A DNA stretch of 64,000 bases, taken from assembly GCF_036016755.1 (NCBI RefSeq), contig NZ_JAYXIH010000005.1, forward strand, positions 1 through 64,000, in the 5' to 3' direction. The notes beneath the pieces were generated by a model. The model had not been told where the DNA came from. It was given only the letters and a program-made list of their open reading frames with translations, and did no database searches. This stretch comes from Aurantimonas coralicida_A (GTDB lineage: Bacteria > Pseudomonadota > Alphaproteobacteria > Rhizobiales > Rhizobiaceae). Positions 42,862-52,172 of this stretch are shown piece after piece. Each line of letters opens with the position of its first letter. The stretch's first letter is position 1. Position numbers and translations under genes: made by a program.

Positions 42862-44559
42862 TCAGGACCGCGTGACGAACACCGTGACGATCGGCTTCTT
42901 ACCCCACGCCTCGAAAGCGGCGCCGCGCACCGCGCGGCGGACCGACTCACCCAGTTTGTCGAGGTCCTTGCGGCGGTTGCGCGGCGTGCTCTCGACCGCA
43001 CCGGCGGCGGCGTCGATCAGGACATCCTCGATCTCCTCACCGGTCGCGTCGTCCTGCGGCAGGCCGAGCGCCACGAGGTCGGGATCGTCGCGCAATTCCA
43101 GCTTGCCATCCAATTCCACCAGCACCGCCACATGGCCGACGAAGGACAGCCTGCGGCGCTCGTTGATGCCCATCGCCTCGGCCGTTCCGATCAGGCGGCC
43201 GTCCTTGTAGAGACGTCCGACCGGAACCTCATGGACGACCTGGGCGGCGCCGGGCGCCAGCTGGACGGCGCGGCCGTTGCGCGCCTCGACCACCTGCTTG
43301 ATCCCCAATTCCCGCGCGAGGGCCGCGTGGGCGGTCAGATGCGCGGCCTCGCCATGGGCCGGAATGGCGATCGTCGGACGCACCCATTCATACATCTGGC
43401 GCATCTCGCTGCGACGCGGATGGCCGGAGACGTGGACGAGTTTCTCCCCATCCTCGAGCACCTTGACGCCGCGTTCGATCAGCGCGTTCTTGATGTCGAT
43501 GATGAGCTTTTCGTTGCCGGGAATCGCGCGTGAGGAGAAGATCACAAGGTCGCCCCGCGACAGCGCGACGCTCGGATGCTCATCCCGCGCGATGCGCGCC
43601 AGCGCGGCGCGGGCCTCGCCCTGGCTACCTGTCAGGATGATCACCGCCTTTTCAGGCGGGATGTAGCCGAAGTCCTGCTCGCCCAGGAACGGCGGAATGC
43701 CGTCCATATAGCCGAGCTCGGTCGCGACATCGATCATCCGCCGCATCGAGCGCCCCATCAGCAGCACTTGCCGCCCGGCATCGCGAGCCGCCGCCGCGAT
43801 CGAACGGATGCGCCCGACATTGGAGGAGAAGGTGGTGACGGCGACCCGGCCCTTGGCGCCACGGATGATCTCGGCAAGTGAAGCCGAGACCGCCGTCTCG
43901 CTCGGGCTGTCGCCCTCGCGAAGCGCGTTGGTCGAATCGGCGACGATGGCGAGGACGCCTTCGTCGCCGATCTCCCGCAGCCGCTTCTCGTCGGTCGGCG
44001 CGCCGAGCGCCGGGGTCGGATCGATCTTCCAGTCGCCGGTGTGGACGACCGTGCCGGCCGGCGAACGGATCGCCAGCGCCACCGGTTCGGGGATCGAGTG
44101 CGTGACGTTGATCGCCTCGATCTCGAAGGGACCGACGTTGAAGCGATCACCTGCGGCGAACAGCTCCACCGGAATCTTCGGCGCGCCCGGCTCCCCTTCC
44201 CGCTTGGCCGCCAGCAACGCCGCAGTGAAAGCGGTTGCGTAGACCGGAACCTTCAGCTTCGGCCAAAGATCGAGCAGAGCACCGTAGTGGTCCTCGTGCG
44301 CATGGGTGATGACGATCCCCTTCAGCGCATTCTTCTGCTTTTCCAGAAACCGGATGTCGGGAAGAACGAGATCGACCCCAGGAAAGTCGGGACCGGCAAA
44401 AGAGACGCCGCAGTCGACCACGATCCACTGCCGATCATCATCCGGCCCATAGCCGTACATGGCGAGATTCATGCCGATCTCACCGATGCCGCCGAGCGGC
44501 ACAAACATTAGCTTGTTCAAACTTCTATCTTCTTTCGTGTCTTTGCCCCGCCCGGTCAT
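42862..44559 (-). CDS. rnj: ribonuclease J
   Basis: 565 residues, metallo-beta-lactamase/beta-CASP RNase with 5'-3' exonuclease and endonuclease activity in RNA processing. The zinc site is THAHEDH, with GDWKID and later SGHPRRSEM and HGEAAH. FVPLGGIGEIGMNLAMYGYG is the family N-terminal signature, starting about 18 residues in, so an internal start near 44508 is possible. Length is normal. Confidence 0.92.
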   Translation of the reverse strand: MTGRGKDTKEDRSLNKLMFVPLGGIGEIGMNLAMYGYGPDDDRQWIVVDCGVSFAGPDFPGVDLVLPDIRFLEKQKNALKGIVITHAHEDHYGALLDLWPKLKVPVYATAFTAALLAAKREGEPGAPKIPVELFAAGDRFNVGPFEIEAINVTHSIPEPVALAIRSPAGTVVHTGDWKIDPTPALGAPTDEKRLREIGDEGVLAIVADSTNALREGDSPSETAVSASLAEIIRGAKGRVAVTTFSSNVGRIRSIAAAARDAGRQVLLMGRSMRRMIDVATELGYMDGIPPFLGEQDFGYIPPEKAVIILTGSQGEARAALARIARDEHPSVALSRGDLVIFSSRAIPGNEKLIIDIKNALIERGVKVLEDGEKLVHVSGHPRRSEMRQMYEWVRPTIAIPAHGEAAHLTAHAALARELGIKQVVEARNGRAVQLAPGAAQVVHEVPVGRLYKDGRLIGTAEAMGINERRRLSFVGHVAVLVELDGKLELRDDPDLVALGLPQDDATGEEIEDVLIDAAAGAVESTPRNRRKDLDKLGESVRRAVRGAAFEAWGKKPIVTVFVTRS

Positions 44560-44622
44560 GATCGACCCACGCAGCTTATTCAGGTTTGCTTCAGTTACAT
44601 TCGTCGTCGTTCGATTGCCGCC

Positions 44623-45411
44623 CTAAACGGCGGAGACCGGTGGCGCCATGCGCTCGTCGCTCTCCAGAAAAAACAGATCGCCGGCCGAAACCGCGGTGGT
44701 CTCGCCGTCATCACCGCGCAATATCAGCCGACCGCGCTCGTCGAGTGCCTCGAAGCGTCCCGTCAGCGTCCCGTCGGCAAGATTGACCCGGCAGGCCTGG
44801 CCGAGCCCCACGGCATGGGCAAGCCATTCGCGCCTGATCGCGGCAAATCCCTCGCCGCGCCGGAAGACCGCGAGGGCACGTTCCACTTCGTCAGCGACGG
44901 ACGCGAAAATGGCATCGAGGTCGCAGCGCACGCCCTCCCGCGCCAAGCTGGTCACCTCGTACGGCGTGCCATCGGGCACATGGGCGACGTTGACCCCGCA
45001 GCCGATGACAACCGCCATCCTACTATCCGGCAAACGCTCGCTTTCCAGGAGAATGCCGACCGCCTTACGGCCCCTGACGAGAACGTCATTCGGCCATTTG
45101 ACCGCGACCAGCTCTTCGTCGGCGCCCGTGAGCTTGGCGAGAGCGTTCCGCACCCCAAGCGAGGCGACCAGCGGCAGGTTCGACAGATGCTCCAATGGCG
45201 CCGGGTCGATGACCAACCAACTCGCATAGAGGTTTCCCGGCTCCGAGACCCACGCCCGGCCTCTGCGGCCGCGTCCCGCCATCTGCCGTTCAGCCGTGAC
45301 CCACAAGGGCCCCGGATCGCCGGCGCGCGCGGCCTCCAACGCCACTGAATTCGTCGAGGCGACTTCGCCGAGGGCGAGGCGCCGTCGTGGTGCTTTCGTG
45401 CCCGTCGGCAC
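44623..45411 (-). CDS. birA: biotin-acetyl-CoA-carboxylase ligase
   Basis: 262 residues from a GTG at 45411, two bases after the nuoN stop. The biotin/ATP site is seen in GRGRRGRAW and KWPNDVL, with the C-terminal SH3-like domain after about residue 210. There is no N-terminal DNA-binding domain, so it is a pure ligase rather than the E. coli-type repressor. The longer in-frame extension into nuoN is not conserved. It is probably read as the last gene of the nuo transcript, the rhizobial arrangement. Confidence 0.88.
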   Translation of the reverse strand: MPTGTKAPRRRLALGEVASTNSVALEAARAGDPGPLWVTAERQMAGRGRRGRAWVSEPGNLYASWLVIDPAPLEHLSNLPLVASLGVRNALAKLTGADEELVAVKWPNDVLVRGRKAVGILLESERLPDSRMAVVIGCGVNVAHVPDGTPYEVTSLAREGVRCDLDAIFASVADEVERALAVFRRGEGFAAIRREWLAHAVGLGQACRVNLADGTLTGRFEALDERGRLILRGDDGETTAVSAGDLFFLESDERMAPPVSAV

Positions 45412-45413
45412 CG

Positions 45414-46856
45414 TCAGAAAAACGTCCGCGCCGCAGCCTCGGCAGCGGTGAAGATCGGTCCCCCAATGAAAAGGTAGACGGGAAAGATGAACAGCGCCGC
45501 GGCCCACAGGACCAGCCGCAACTCCATCGCCATCGGTACGAACTCCGCCGATGGTTCATCGAACCACATCAACTTCACGATCCTCAGATAATAGTAAAGC
45601 CCGACGACGCTTGCCAGTACGCCGATGACCGCCAAGGCGTAAAGTTCCGCCTCGACCGCCGCCATGAACACGAAATATTTGGCGAAGAAACCGGCCAGCG
45701 GCGGCAAGCCGGCGAGCGACAGCATCAGGATCGTCAGGAACAGCGCCATCACCGGGTTGGTCTTCGACAGACCCGCGAGATCCTCGATTTCCTCGACCAC
45801 CCCGTCCTTGCGCCGCATGGCGAGGATCACGGCGAAGGTGCCCAGCGTCATCGCCAGATAGATCGTCATGTAAATCAGGACGCCGCGGACGCCTTCGACA
45901 TTGGCTGCCGCGAGCCCCACGAGGGCAAATCCCATATGGCCGATCGAGGAATAGGCCATCAGACGTTTGAAATTGCGCTGGCCGATCGCCGCGAAGGCGC
46001 CGAACGCCATCGAGGCGATCGAGATGAAGACGATGATCTGCTGCCAATCCACCTGCAGCGGCTCGAAGCCCTGCACCGTGAAGCGGGTAATGAGCGCCAT
46101 GGCCGCAACCTTCGGCGCACCGGCAAGGAAGGCGGTGATCGGGGTCGGCGCGCCCTCGTAGACGTCGGGCGTCCACATGTGGAACGGTACCGCCGAAATC
46201 TTGAAGGCGAGGCCCGCGAGCACGAACACCAGGCCAACGACGAGGCCGAGGGAGCGTCCTTCGCTGGTGATCGCCGACGCGATCGCGCCGAACTCGATCT
46301 GGCCGGTAAAGCCGTAGACCATCGAAGCGCCGTACAGCAGCATGCCCGAGGACAACGCGCCAAGGACGAAATATTTCAGGCCAGCTTCGGTCGAACGGGC
46401 CGAATCCCGGTTGATCGCGGCGAGAACGTAGATCGCCAATGACTGCAACTCGAGCCCGAGATAGAGCGTGATCAGGTCGCCGGCCGACACCATCACCATC
46501 ATTCCGGTCGTCGACAGCACGATCAGCACCGGAAACTCGAACCGGTTGAACCGCTCGCTTTCGGCGAAGCCGACCGACATGATCACCGCGGCGGCCGAGC
46601 CGACGAGCACCAGAACCTTCATGAATCCGGCAAAGGGATCGAGCACGAAGGAGCCGCCAAAGGCTTCGCCGTAGGGCGTGACGAAGACAAGCCAGAGCCC
46701 GGCGATGATGATCAGCGCGACCGACAGGCCGGTCACTGTCTGGGCGCTGCGCTCACCGGCGAAGACGCCGATCATCAGAAGGACCATCGCGCCTCCCGCC
46801 ATGATCAGTTCTGGACCGACGATCGGCAGACTCGAGGCGACCATTTGCGAATACAT
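45414..46856 (-). CDS. nuoN: NADH-quinone oxidoreductase subunit N
   Basis: 480 residues, fourteen helices, antiporter-like ion-pumping subunit of complex I. Glu136 in YLGLELQSLAIYV and the lysine in FKISAVPFHMWTPD are the channel residues; both differ or agree informatively with the NuoN-like copy at 30316-31725. It ends the canonical nuo operon and is 19 bp after nuoM. Confidence 0.96.
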   Translation of the reverse strand: MYSQMVASSLPIVGPELIMAGGAMVLLMIGVFAGERSAQTVTGLSVALIIIAGLWLVFVTPYGEAFGGSFVLDPFAGFMKVLVLVGSAAAVIMSVGFAESERFNRFEFPVLIVLSTTGMMVMVSAGDLITLYLGLELQSLAIYVLAAINRDSARSTEAGLKYFVLGALSSGMLLYGASMVYGFTGQIEFGAIASAITSEGRSLGLVVGLVFVLAGLAFKISAVPFHMWTPDVYEGAPTPITAFLAGAPKVAAMALITRFTVQGFEPLQVDWQQIIVFISIASMAFGAFAAIGQRNFKRLMAYSSIGHMGFALVGLAAANVEGVRGVLIYMTIYLAMTLGTFAVILAMRRKDGVVEEIEDLAGLSKTNPVMALFLTILMLSLAGLPPLAGFFAKYFVFMAAVEAELYALAVIGVLASVVGLYYYLRIVKLMWFDEPSAEFVPMAMELRLVLWAAALFIFPVYLFIGGPIFTAAEAAARTFF

Positions 46857-46875
46857 ATGCGTCCGATCCCCGCTT

Positions 46876-48384
46876 TTACTGCGCCAGGGCGACCGATTGG
46901 GCCGCCTCCAGGGCTGCGGTGTAGGTATTGAGCATCGATTCGACCGATGCCGCCGTCACATTGAAGACCGGCATCGGATAGACGCCGAAGAAAATCACGA
47001 GAGCGACGAGCGGATAGAGCAGGATCTTCTCGCGCCGCGACAGGTCGAGGATCGCGCGCAGGCTCTCCTTCTCCAGCGCACCGAAAATCACCCGCCGATA
47101 GAGCCACAACGCATAGGCCGCCGACAGGATGACGCCGGTGGCCGCAAAGATCGCCACCCAGCTGTTGACCTGGAACACCCCGACCAGAGTCAGGAACTCG
47201 CCGACGAAGCCGCTCGTCCCCGGCAGCCCGACATTGGCCATGGTGAAGATCAGCATCGCGGTGGCGTAATGCGGCATCCGGTTGACCAGACCGCCATAGG
47301 CGCTGATCTCACGGGTGTGCATGCGGTCATAGACGACACCCACGCAAAGGAACAGCGCCCCGGACACCAGCCCGTGCGAGAGCATCTGGAAAATCGCTCC
47401 CTCCACGCCCTGCTGGTTGGCCGCGAAGATACCCATCGTCACGAAGCCCATATGCGCGACCGACGAGTAGGCAATCAGCTTCTTGATGTCCTCCTGCATC
47501 AGCGCCACCAGCGAGGTGTAGATGATCGCGACAACCGACAGCGTGAAGACGAACGGCGCAAAATCGGCCGAGGCCAACGGGAACATCGGTAGCGAAAAGC
47601 GCAGGAAGCCGTAGCCGCCAAGCTTCAAGAGGATGCCGGCCAGGATCACCGATCCCGCCGTCGGCGCCTCGACATGGGCGTCAGGCAGCCAGGTGTGGAC
47701 CGGCCACATCGGCATCTTCACGGCGAAGCTGGCGAAGAAGGCGAACCAAAGCCAAGGCTGCATCGAGGCCGGGAAGCTGTGCTGCAGGAGTTCCGGTATC
47801 GAGCTGGTGCCGGCGTCCCAATACATCGCCATGATGGCGATCAGCATCAGCACCGAGCCGAGGAAGGTGTAGAGGAAGAACTTGTAGCTCGCGTAGATCC
47901 GCCGCTTGCCGCCCCACACGCCGATGATCAGGAACATCGGGATGAGGCCGCCTTCGAAGAAGACGTAGAAGAGCACGAGATCGAGTGCGCAGAAAACGCC
48001 GATTACCAGCGTCTCCAGCACCAGGAAGGCGATCATGTATTCCTTCACGCGGGTCTGCACCGACTCGAAGCTCGCGAGGATGCAGATCGGCATCAGGAAG
48101 GTCGTCAGGATCACGAACAACATCGAGATGCCGTCGACACCCATGTGATAGGTAATCCCGCTGCCGAGCCAGTCCAGCCGCTCGACCATCTGGAAGTCGG
48201 GATTCGACGTGTCGAATTCGATCCAGATCCATAGCGAAACGACGAAGGTGAAGACCGTGGTCAGCAGCGCGACGGTGCGGATATTGCGGCGCGCCAGTTC
48301 GCTCTTGTCCTTGATGAACAGGATCAGCAGCGCGCCGACCAGCGGCAGGAAGGTGACGGTCGAAAGGATCGGCCAGTCGCTCAT
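46876..48384 (-). CDS. nuoM: NADH-quinone oxidoreductase subunit M
   Basis: 502 residues, fourteen helices. Glu144 in VFFEGGLIPMF and the Lys of AVKMPMWPVHTWLPDAHVEAPT are the conserved channel residues. Its ATG overlaps the nuoL stop (TGATG). Confidence 0.96.
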   Translation of the reverse strand: MSDWPILSTVTFLPLVGALLILFIKDKSELARRNIRTVALLTTVFTFVVSLWIWIEFDTSNPDFQMVERLDWLGSGITYHMGVDGISMLFVILTTFLMPICILASFESVQTRVKEYMIAFLVLETLVIGVFCALDLVLFYVFFEGGLIPMFLIIGVWGGKRRIYASYKFFLYTFLGSVLMLIAIMAMYWDAGTSSIPELLQHSFPASMQPWLWFAFFASFAVKMPMWPVHTWLPDAHVEAPTAGSVILAGILLKLGGYGFLRFSLPMFPLASADFAPFVFTLSVVAIIYTSLVALMQEDIKKLIAYSSVAHMGFVTMGIFAANQQGVEGAIFQMLSHGLVSGALFLCVGVVYDRMHTREISAYGGLVNRMPHYATAMLIFTMANVGLPGTSGFVGEFLTLVGVFQVNSWVAIFAATGVILSAAYALWLYRRVIFGALEKESLRAILDLSRREKILLYPLVALVIFFGVYPMPVFNVTAASVESMLNTYTAALEAAQSVALAQ

Positions 48385-50372
48385 CAGTTCACCCCCCCGA
48401 GCATCGTCCAGGTGACCAGCGCCGCGACGCCGATGAGCATCGCGAAGGCGTAGTGATAGAGGTAGCCGGTCTGCAGACGGACCACGCGATTGGTGACGTC
48501 AAGGACCCGTGCCGAGACACCATCAGGCCCGAGCCCATCGATCACCTTGCCGTCGCCGGTCTTCCACAGAAAGCGTCCGAGCGCCTTCGCCGGGCGTACG
48601 AACAGGAAGTCGTAGAGCTCGTCGAAATACCATTTGTTCAAAAGGAACGTGTAGAGGCCGCGATGCCGCTCGGCCAGCCGATGCGGCAGGTCGGGCGAGC
48701 GGATGTAGAACAGCCAGGCGATGGCGAAGCCGATCGCCATCATGACAGCCGGCAGGAATGCGATGGCGAAGGGCACGTCGTGGATGTCGTGGAGAATTTC
48801 GTTCCCGGCGCCGGTGAACAGCGAAGCGAGCCAGAACTCCTCGTAGCCTTCTCCGACGAAGGCGCCCTCGAACAGGATACCGGCGAACAGCGCGCCGGCG
48901 GCCAGTACGAACAGCGGCACCAGCATCACCATCGGCGATTCGTGGATATGATGCATGACGTCCGCGGAGGCTCGCGGCTTGCCGTGGAACGTCATGAAAA
49001 TCAGGCGCCAAGAATAGAAGCTGGTCAACAACGCCGCCAGAACCGTCAGACCCCAGCCATAGGTCGCGAAGGCATTATCGCCAACGAAAGCCGCTTCGAT
49101 GACGGCGTCCTTGGAGAAATAGCCCGCCGTCAACGGAAAGCCGGTCAGCGCCAGCGTGCCGACGACCATCAACCAATAGGTGATCGGAATATGCTTCTTG
49201 AGGCCGCCCATGCGGCGCATATCCTGCTCGTCGGAGACAGCGTGGATCACGGAGCCAGCGCCGAGGAACAACAGCGCCTTGAAAAAGGCGTGGGTGAACA
49301 GGTGGAAGATCGCCACGCTGTAGGCGCCGACGCCGAGGGCGACGAACATGTAGCCGAGCTGCGAACACGTCGAATAGGCGATGACCCGCTTGATGTCGTT
49401 CTGGACCAGCCCGACCGTGGCGGCGAATATCGCCGTCGTCGCGCCGATGAAAGTGACGAAGGTCAGTGCCGTCTGGCTCAGCTCGAACAGTGGCGACATG
49501 CGGGCGACCAGAAAGACGCCAGCCGTGACCATCGTGGCGGCATGGATCAGCGCGGAGACCGGCGTCGGGCCTTCCATCGCGTCCGGCAGCCAGGTGTGGA
49601 GCCCGATCTGGGCCGATTTGCCCATGGCGCCCATGAACAAGAGCAGGCAGATGACGGTGAGCGCGCCGCCCATCGACAGCGAGTAGCCGGCGAAGTTGAG
49701 GACGGTATCGCCGAGCGCGGGAGTGGCCTCGCCCGCCTCACCGCCCATCTGGCCGGCGATATCGGCAGCGCCGGCGAAGATGGTGTCGAGATTGAGCGAA
49801 CCGAACAGCACGAAGATGCCAAAGATGCCGAGCACGAAGCCGAAATCGCCGACCCGGTTGACGATGAAGGCCTTCATCGCGGCCGCGTTGGCCGACGGCT
49901 TTTTGTACCAGAAGCCGATCAGGAGATACGAGGCCAGGCCGACGCCCTCCCAGCCGAAGAACATCTGCACGAGATTGTTCGACGTCACCAGCATCAGCAT
50001 GGCGAAGGTGAACAGAGACAGATAGGCGAAGAAGCGCGGCCGATGCGGATCGTGATGCATGTAGCCGATCGAATAGACATGCACGAGCGAGGAGACCGTG
50101 TTGACGACGACCAGCATGACCAGGGTCAGGCGGTCGATCCGCAGCGACCAGGCGACCTCGAGGCCGCCGGACTGCATCCATTGAAACAGCGTCAACCGCA
50201 GCGTCTCGCCCTCGCCGAAGCCGAAGGAAATGAAGGCGATCCACGACATGATCGCCGCGATGATCAAGAAGCCGGAGGTGATATACTCGGACGCCTTGGC
50301 GCCGATCGCGTTGCCGAAGAGGCCGGCGATCAGGAAGCCGGCGAGCGGCAGGAGAACGATGGTCTGATACAC
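48384..50372 (-). CDS. nuoL: NADH-quinone oxidoreductase subunit L
   Basis: 662 residues, sixteen helices with the C-terminal lateral helix and final anchor RLQTGYLYHYAFAM. GWEGVGLASYLLIGFW and the Lys in MGKSAQIGLHTWLPDAMEGPTPVSALIHAATMV show the Glu and Lys of the channel. It lies six bases after nuoK. Confidence 0.96.
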   Translation of the reverse strand: MYQTIVLLPLAGFLIAGLFGNAIGAKASEYITSGFLIIAAIMSWIAFISFGFGEGETLRLTLFQWMQSGGLEVAWSLRIDRLTLVMLVVVNTVSSLVHVYSIGYMHHDPHRPRFFAYLSLFTFAMLMLVTSNNLVQMFFGWEGVGLASYLLIGFWYKKPSANAAAMKAFIVNRVGDFGFVLGIFGIFVLFGSLNLDTIFAGAADIAGQMGGEAGEATPALGDTVLNFAGYSLSMGGALTVICLLLFMGAMGKSAQIGLHTWLPDAMEGPTPVSALIHAATMVTAGVFLVARMSPLFELSQTALTFVTFIGATTAIFAATVGLVQNDIKRVIAYSTCSQLGYMFVALGVGAYSVAIFHLFTHAFFKALLFLGAGSVIHAVSDEQDMRRMGGLKKHIPITYWLMVVGTLALTGFPLTAGYFSKDAVIEAAFVGDNAFATYGWGLTVLAALLTSFYSWRLIFMTFHGKPRASADVMHHIHESPMVMLVPLFVLAAGALFAGILFEGAFVGEGYEEFWLASLFTGAGNEILHDIHDVPFAIAFLPAVMMAIGFAIAWLFYIRSPDLPHRLAERHRGLYTFLLNKWYFDELYDFLFVRPAKALGRFLWKTGDGKVIDGLGPDGVSARVLDVTNRVVRLQTGYLYHYAFAMLIGVAALVTWTMLGGVN

Positions 50373-50378
50373 GCCCGA

Positions 50379-50696
50379 TCAGCCTTTCATCGTGTTGACG
50401 TCATCGACGGCGATGGAGCCGCGATTGCGGAAGAAGACGACGAGGATGGCGAGGCCGATCGCCGCTTCAGCGGCTGCGACGGTCAACACGAAGAGCGCGA
50501 AGACCTGCCCGACCAGATCGTTCAGAAACGCCGAGAACGCCACGAAATTCAGGTTCACCGCCAAGAGAATCAACTCGACCGACATCAGGATCGTGATGAT
50601 GTTCTTGCGGTTCATGAAGATGCCGAAAACGCCCGTGACGAACAGGATCGCCGCGACCGTAAGGTAGTGTCCGAGACCGACTTCCATTGCGCTCAT
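50379..50696 (-). CDS. nuoK: NADH-quinone oxidoreductase subunit K
   Basis: 105 residues (102 if the ATG at 50687 is used), three helices. Glu41 in MSVELILLA and Glu77 in AAAEAAIGLA are the two proton-path glutamates. Confidence 0.96.
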   Translation of the reverse strand: MSAMEVGLGHYLTVAAILFVTGVFGIFMNRKNIITILMSVELILLAVNLNFVAFSAFLNDLVGQVFALFVLTVAAAEAAIGLAILVVFFRNRGSIAVDDVNTMKG

Positions 50697-50706
50697 TTCC
50701 TCGTTC

Positions 50707-51324
50707 TCAGATGCCCTTGCCGCTCTCGACCTTGCGGATTTCGATCGCCGTCGCCGGGTTCCGCGCGACCTGCGCCGGAATCGACTGACGCCGGATGCCC
50801 TCCTTGTGGCGAAGGGTCAAAACGATTGCGCCGATCATCGCGACGAACAGGATCAGCCCTGCAAGCTGGAAAAACAGAATGTAGCGGGTGTAGAGCACCG
50901 CCCCGAGCGCCTCGATGTTCGACATTTCGGCCAGCGGCGGCGTCGGCATGGCCGTCGCGACGGACAGCTGCGGCTCGTAATAGTTGCCGGTGACAGCGAT
51001 GATCAGCTCGGCGAGCAGCACGACGCCAACGATCGCGCCAAACGGCGCGTATTGCAGCGCGCCACGCTTCAACTTGGCGAAGTCGACGTCCAGCATCATG
51101 ACGACGAACAGGAAGAGGACCGCGACCGCCCCGACATAGACGACGACGAGAATCAGCGCCAGAAATTCCGCCCCGGTCAGCAGGAACAGCCCGGCGGTGC
51201 TCACAAAGGTCGTAATCAGAAACAGCACCGAATGGACCGGGTTCTTGGAGAACACGACCATCAGCGCCGCGCCGACCGCGATCAGCGCGAAGATGTAGAA
51301 AAACAGTGCCTGAAGGCCCAGCAT
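50707..51324 (-). CDS. nuoJ: NADH-quinone oxidoreductase subunit J
   Basis: 205 residues, five helices; the conserved third helix VVYVGAVAVLFLFVVMMLD is intact. The ATG at 51324 gives the expected N-terminus MLGLQALFFYIF; the frame runs further upstream without homology. A 128 bp gap separates it from nuoI, the largest gap in the nuoA-N operon apart from nuoE-nuoD, and holds no supported gene. Confidence 0.95.
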   Translation of the reverse strand: MLGLQALFFYIFALIAVGAALMVVFSKNPVHSVLFLITTFVSTAGLFLLTGAEFLALILVVVYVGAVAVLFLFVVMMLDVDFAKLKRGALQYAPFGAIVGVVLLAELIIAVTGNYYEPQLSVATAMPTPPLAEMSNIEALGAVLYTRYILFFQLAGLILFVAMIGAIVLTLRHKEGIRRQSIPAQVARNPATAIEIRKVESGKGI

Positions 51325-51452
51325 CCTCGGGCTCCTTGTGGTGGTATCGGACGCGGCCTGACGGTCGTCGCCCTGCCCCGTCGATCTTGTCAAATCAGGC
51401 GGAGATTCGCGCCCGGTCTGGCGATCCTCCGGCCGAAAAAATCCCTGCCCGC

Positions 51453-51944
51453 TTAGCGGTAAGGCGCGTCGAGCGCAATGTTGCGCGCGATCTCCCGCTC
51501 CCAGCGATCGCCGTTGGCGAGCAACCGCTCCTTGTCGTAGTAGAGCTCCTCGCGGGTCTCGGTCGCGAATTCGAAATTTGGGCCCTCGACGATGGCGTCG
51601 ACCGGGCAGGCCTCCTGGCAGAAGCCGCAATAAATGCACTTCACCATGTCGAGGTCGTAACGCACCGTCCGGCGGGTGCCGTCATTGCGTCGCGGTCCGG
51701 CCTCGATGGTGATCGCCTGGGCCGGGCAGATCGCCTCGCAAAGCTTGCAGGCAATGCAGCGCTCCTGGCCGTTGGGATAGCGCCGCAAGGCGTGCTCACC
51801 ACGAAAACGCGGACTCTGCGGCCCCTTCTCGAACGGGTAGTTCACCGTCGATTTCGCTGCGAAGAAATAGCGCATCGACAGGCCGAACGCCTTGATGAAC
51901 TCGATGAGGAACAGGGATTTGACGGTCTGGGCGATGGCGTTCAA
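51453..51944 (-). CDS. nuoI: NADH-quinone oxidoreductase subunit I
   Basis: 163 residues, carrying clusters N6a and N6b: CIACKLCEAICP and CIYCGFCQEACP. It lies six bases after the 73-residue membrane protein gene. Confidence 0.96.
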   Translation of the reverse strand: MNAIAQTVKSLFLIEFIKAFGLSMRYFFAAKSTVNYPFEKGPQSPRFRGEHALRRYPNGQERCIACKLCEAICPAQAITIEAGPRRNDGTRRTVRYDLDMVKCIYCGFCQEACPVDAIVEGPNFEFATETREELYYDKERLLANGDRWEREIARNIALDAPYR

Positions 51945-51950
51945 GAGACT

Positions 51951-52172
51951 CTAGCCTCCCAAGTTCGAGGCGATGACCGGGCCGGCGAACCAGCCGACAA
52001 CCGGGAAGAGAACGAGCTGCGAAACGCGGGCGATGTTCAGCGCCGCGCCGGCTCCGACGCGCTCGGAAGGCCGGCGCCGAGCCATAGCGTCGATGACATA
52101 GCCAAGGACGAAGAAGTCCGCGAGGCCGATGGCGAGGCCAACCAGAGCACCGATGAGCGCCGGATCGGTCAT
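51951..52172 (-). CDS. 73-residue two-helix membrane protein inside the nuo operon
   Basis: Starts at the ATG overlapping the nuoH stop (ATGA) and ends six bases before nuoI. Two hydrophobic helices (about 5-24 and 48-68), joined by a basic loop ARRRPSERVG, give the layout of a small complex I accessory protein, but no family is recognised. Overlap with nuoH argues that it is translated. Confidence 0.65.
   Translation of the reverse strand: MTDPALIGALVGLAIGLADFFVLGYVIDAMARRRPSERVGAGAALNIARVSQLVLFPVVGWFAGPVIASNLGG

Noticed and set aside
48453..50993. Very long open frame on the plus strand opposite nuoL and nuoK
   Set aside because: Its product is a low-complexity Asp/Glu/Arg/His/Gln-rich sequence typical of the reverse reading of GC-rich membrane-protein genes, and the opposite strand encodes clearly conserved nuoL and nuoK.
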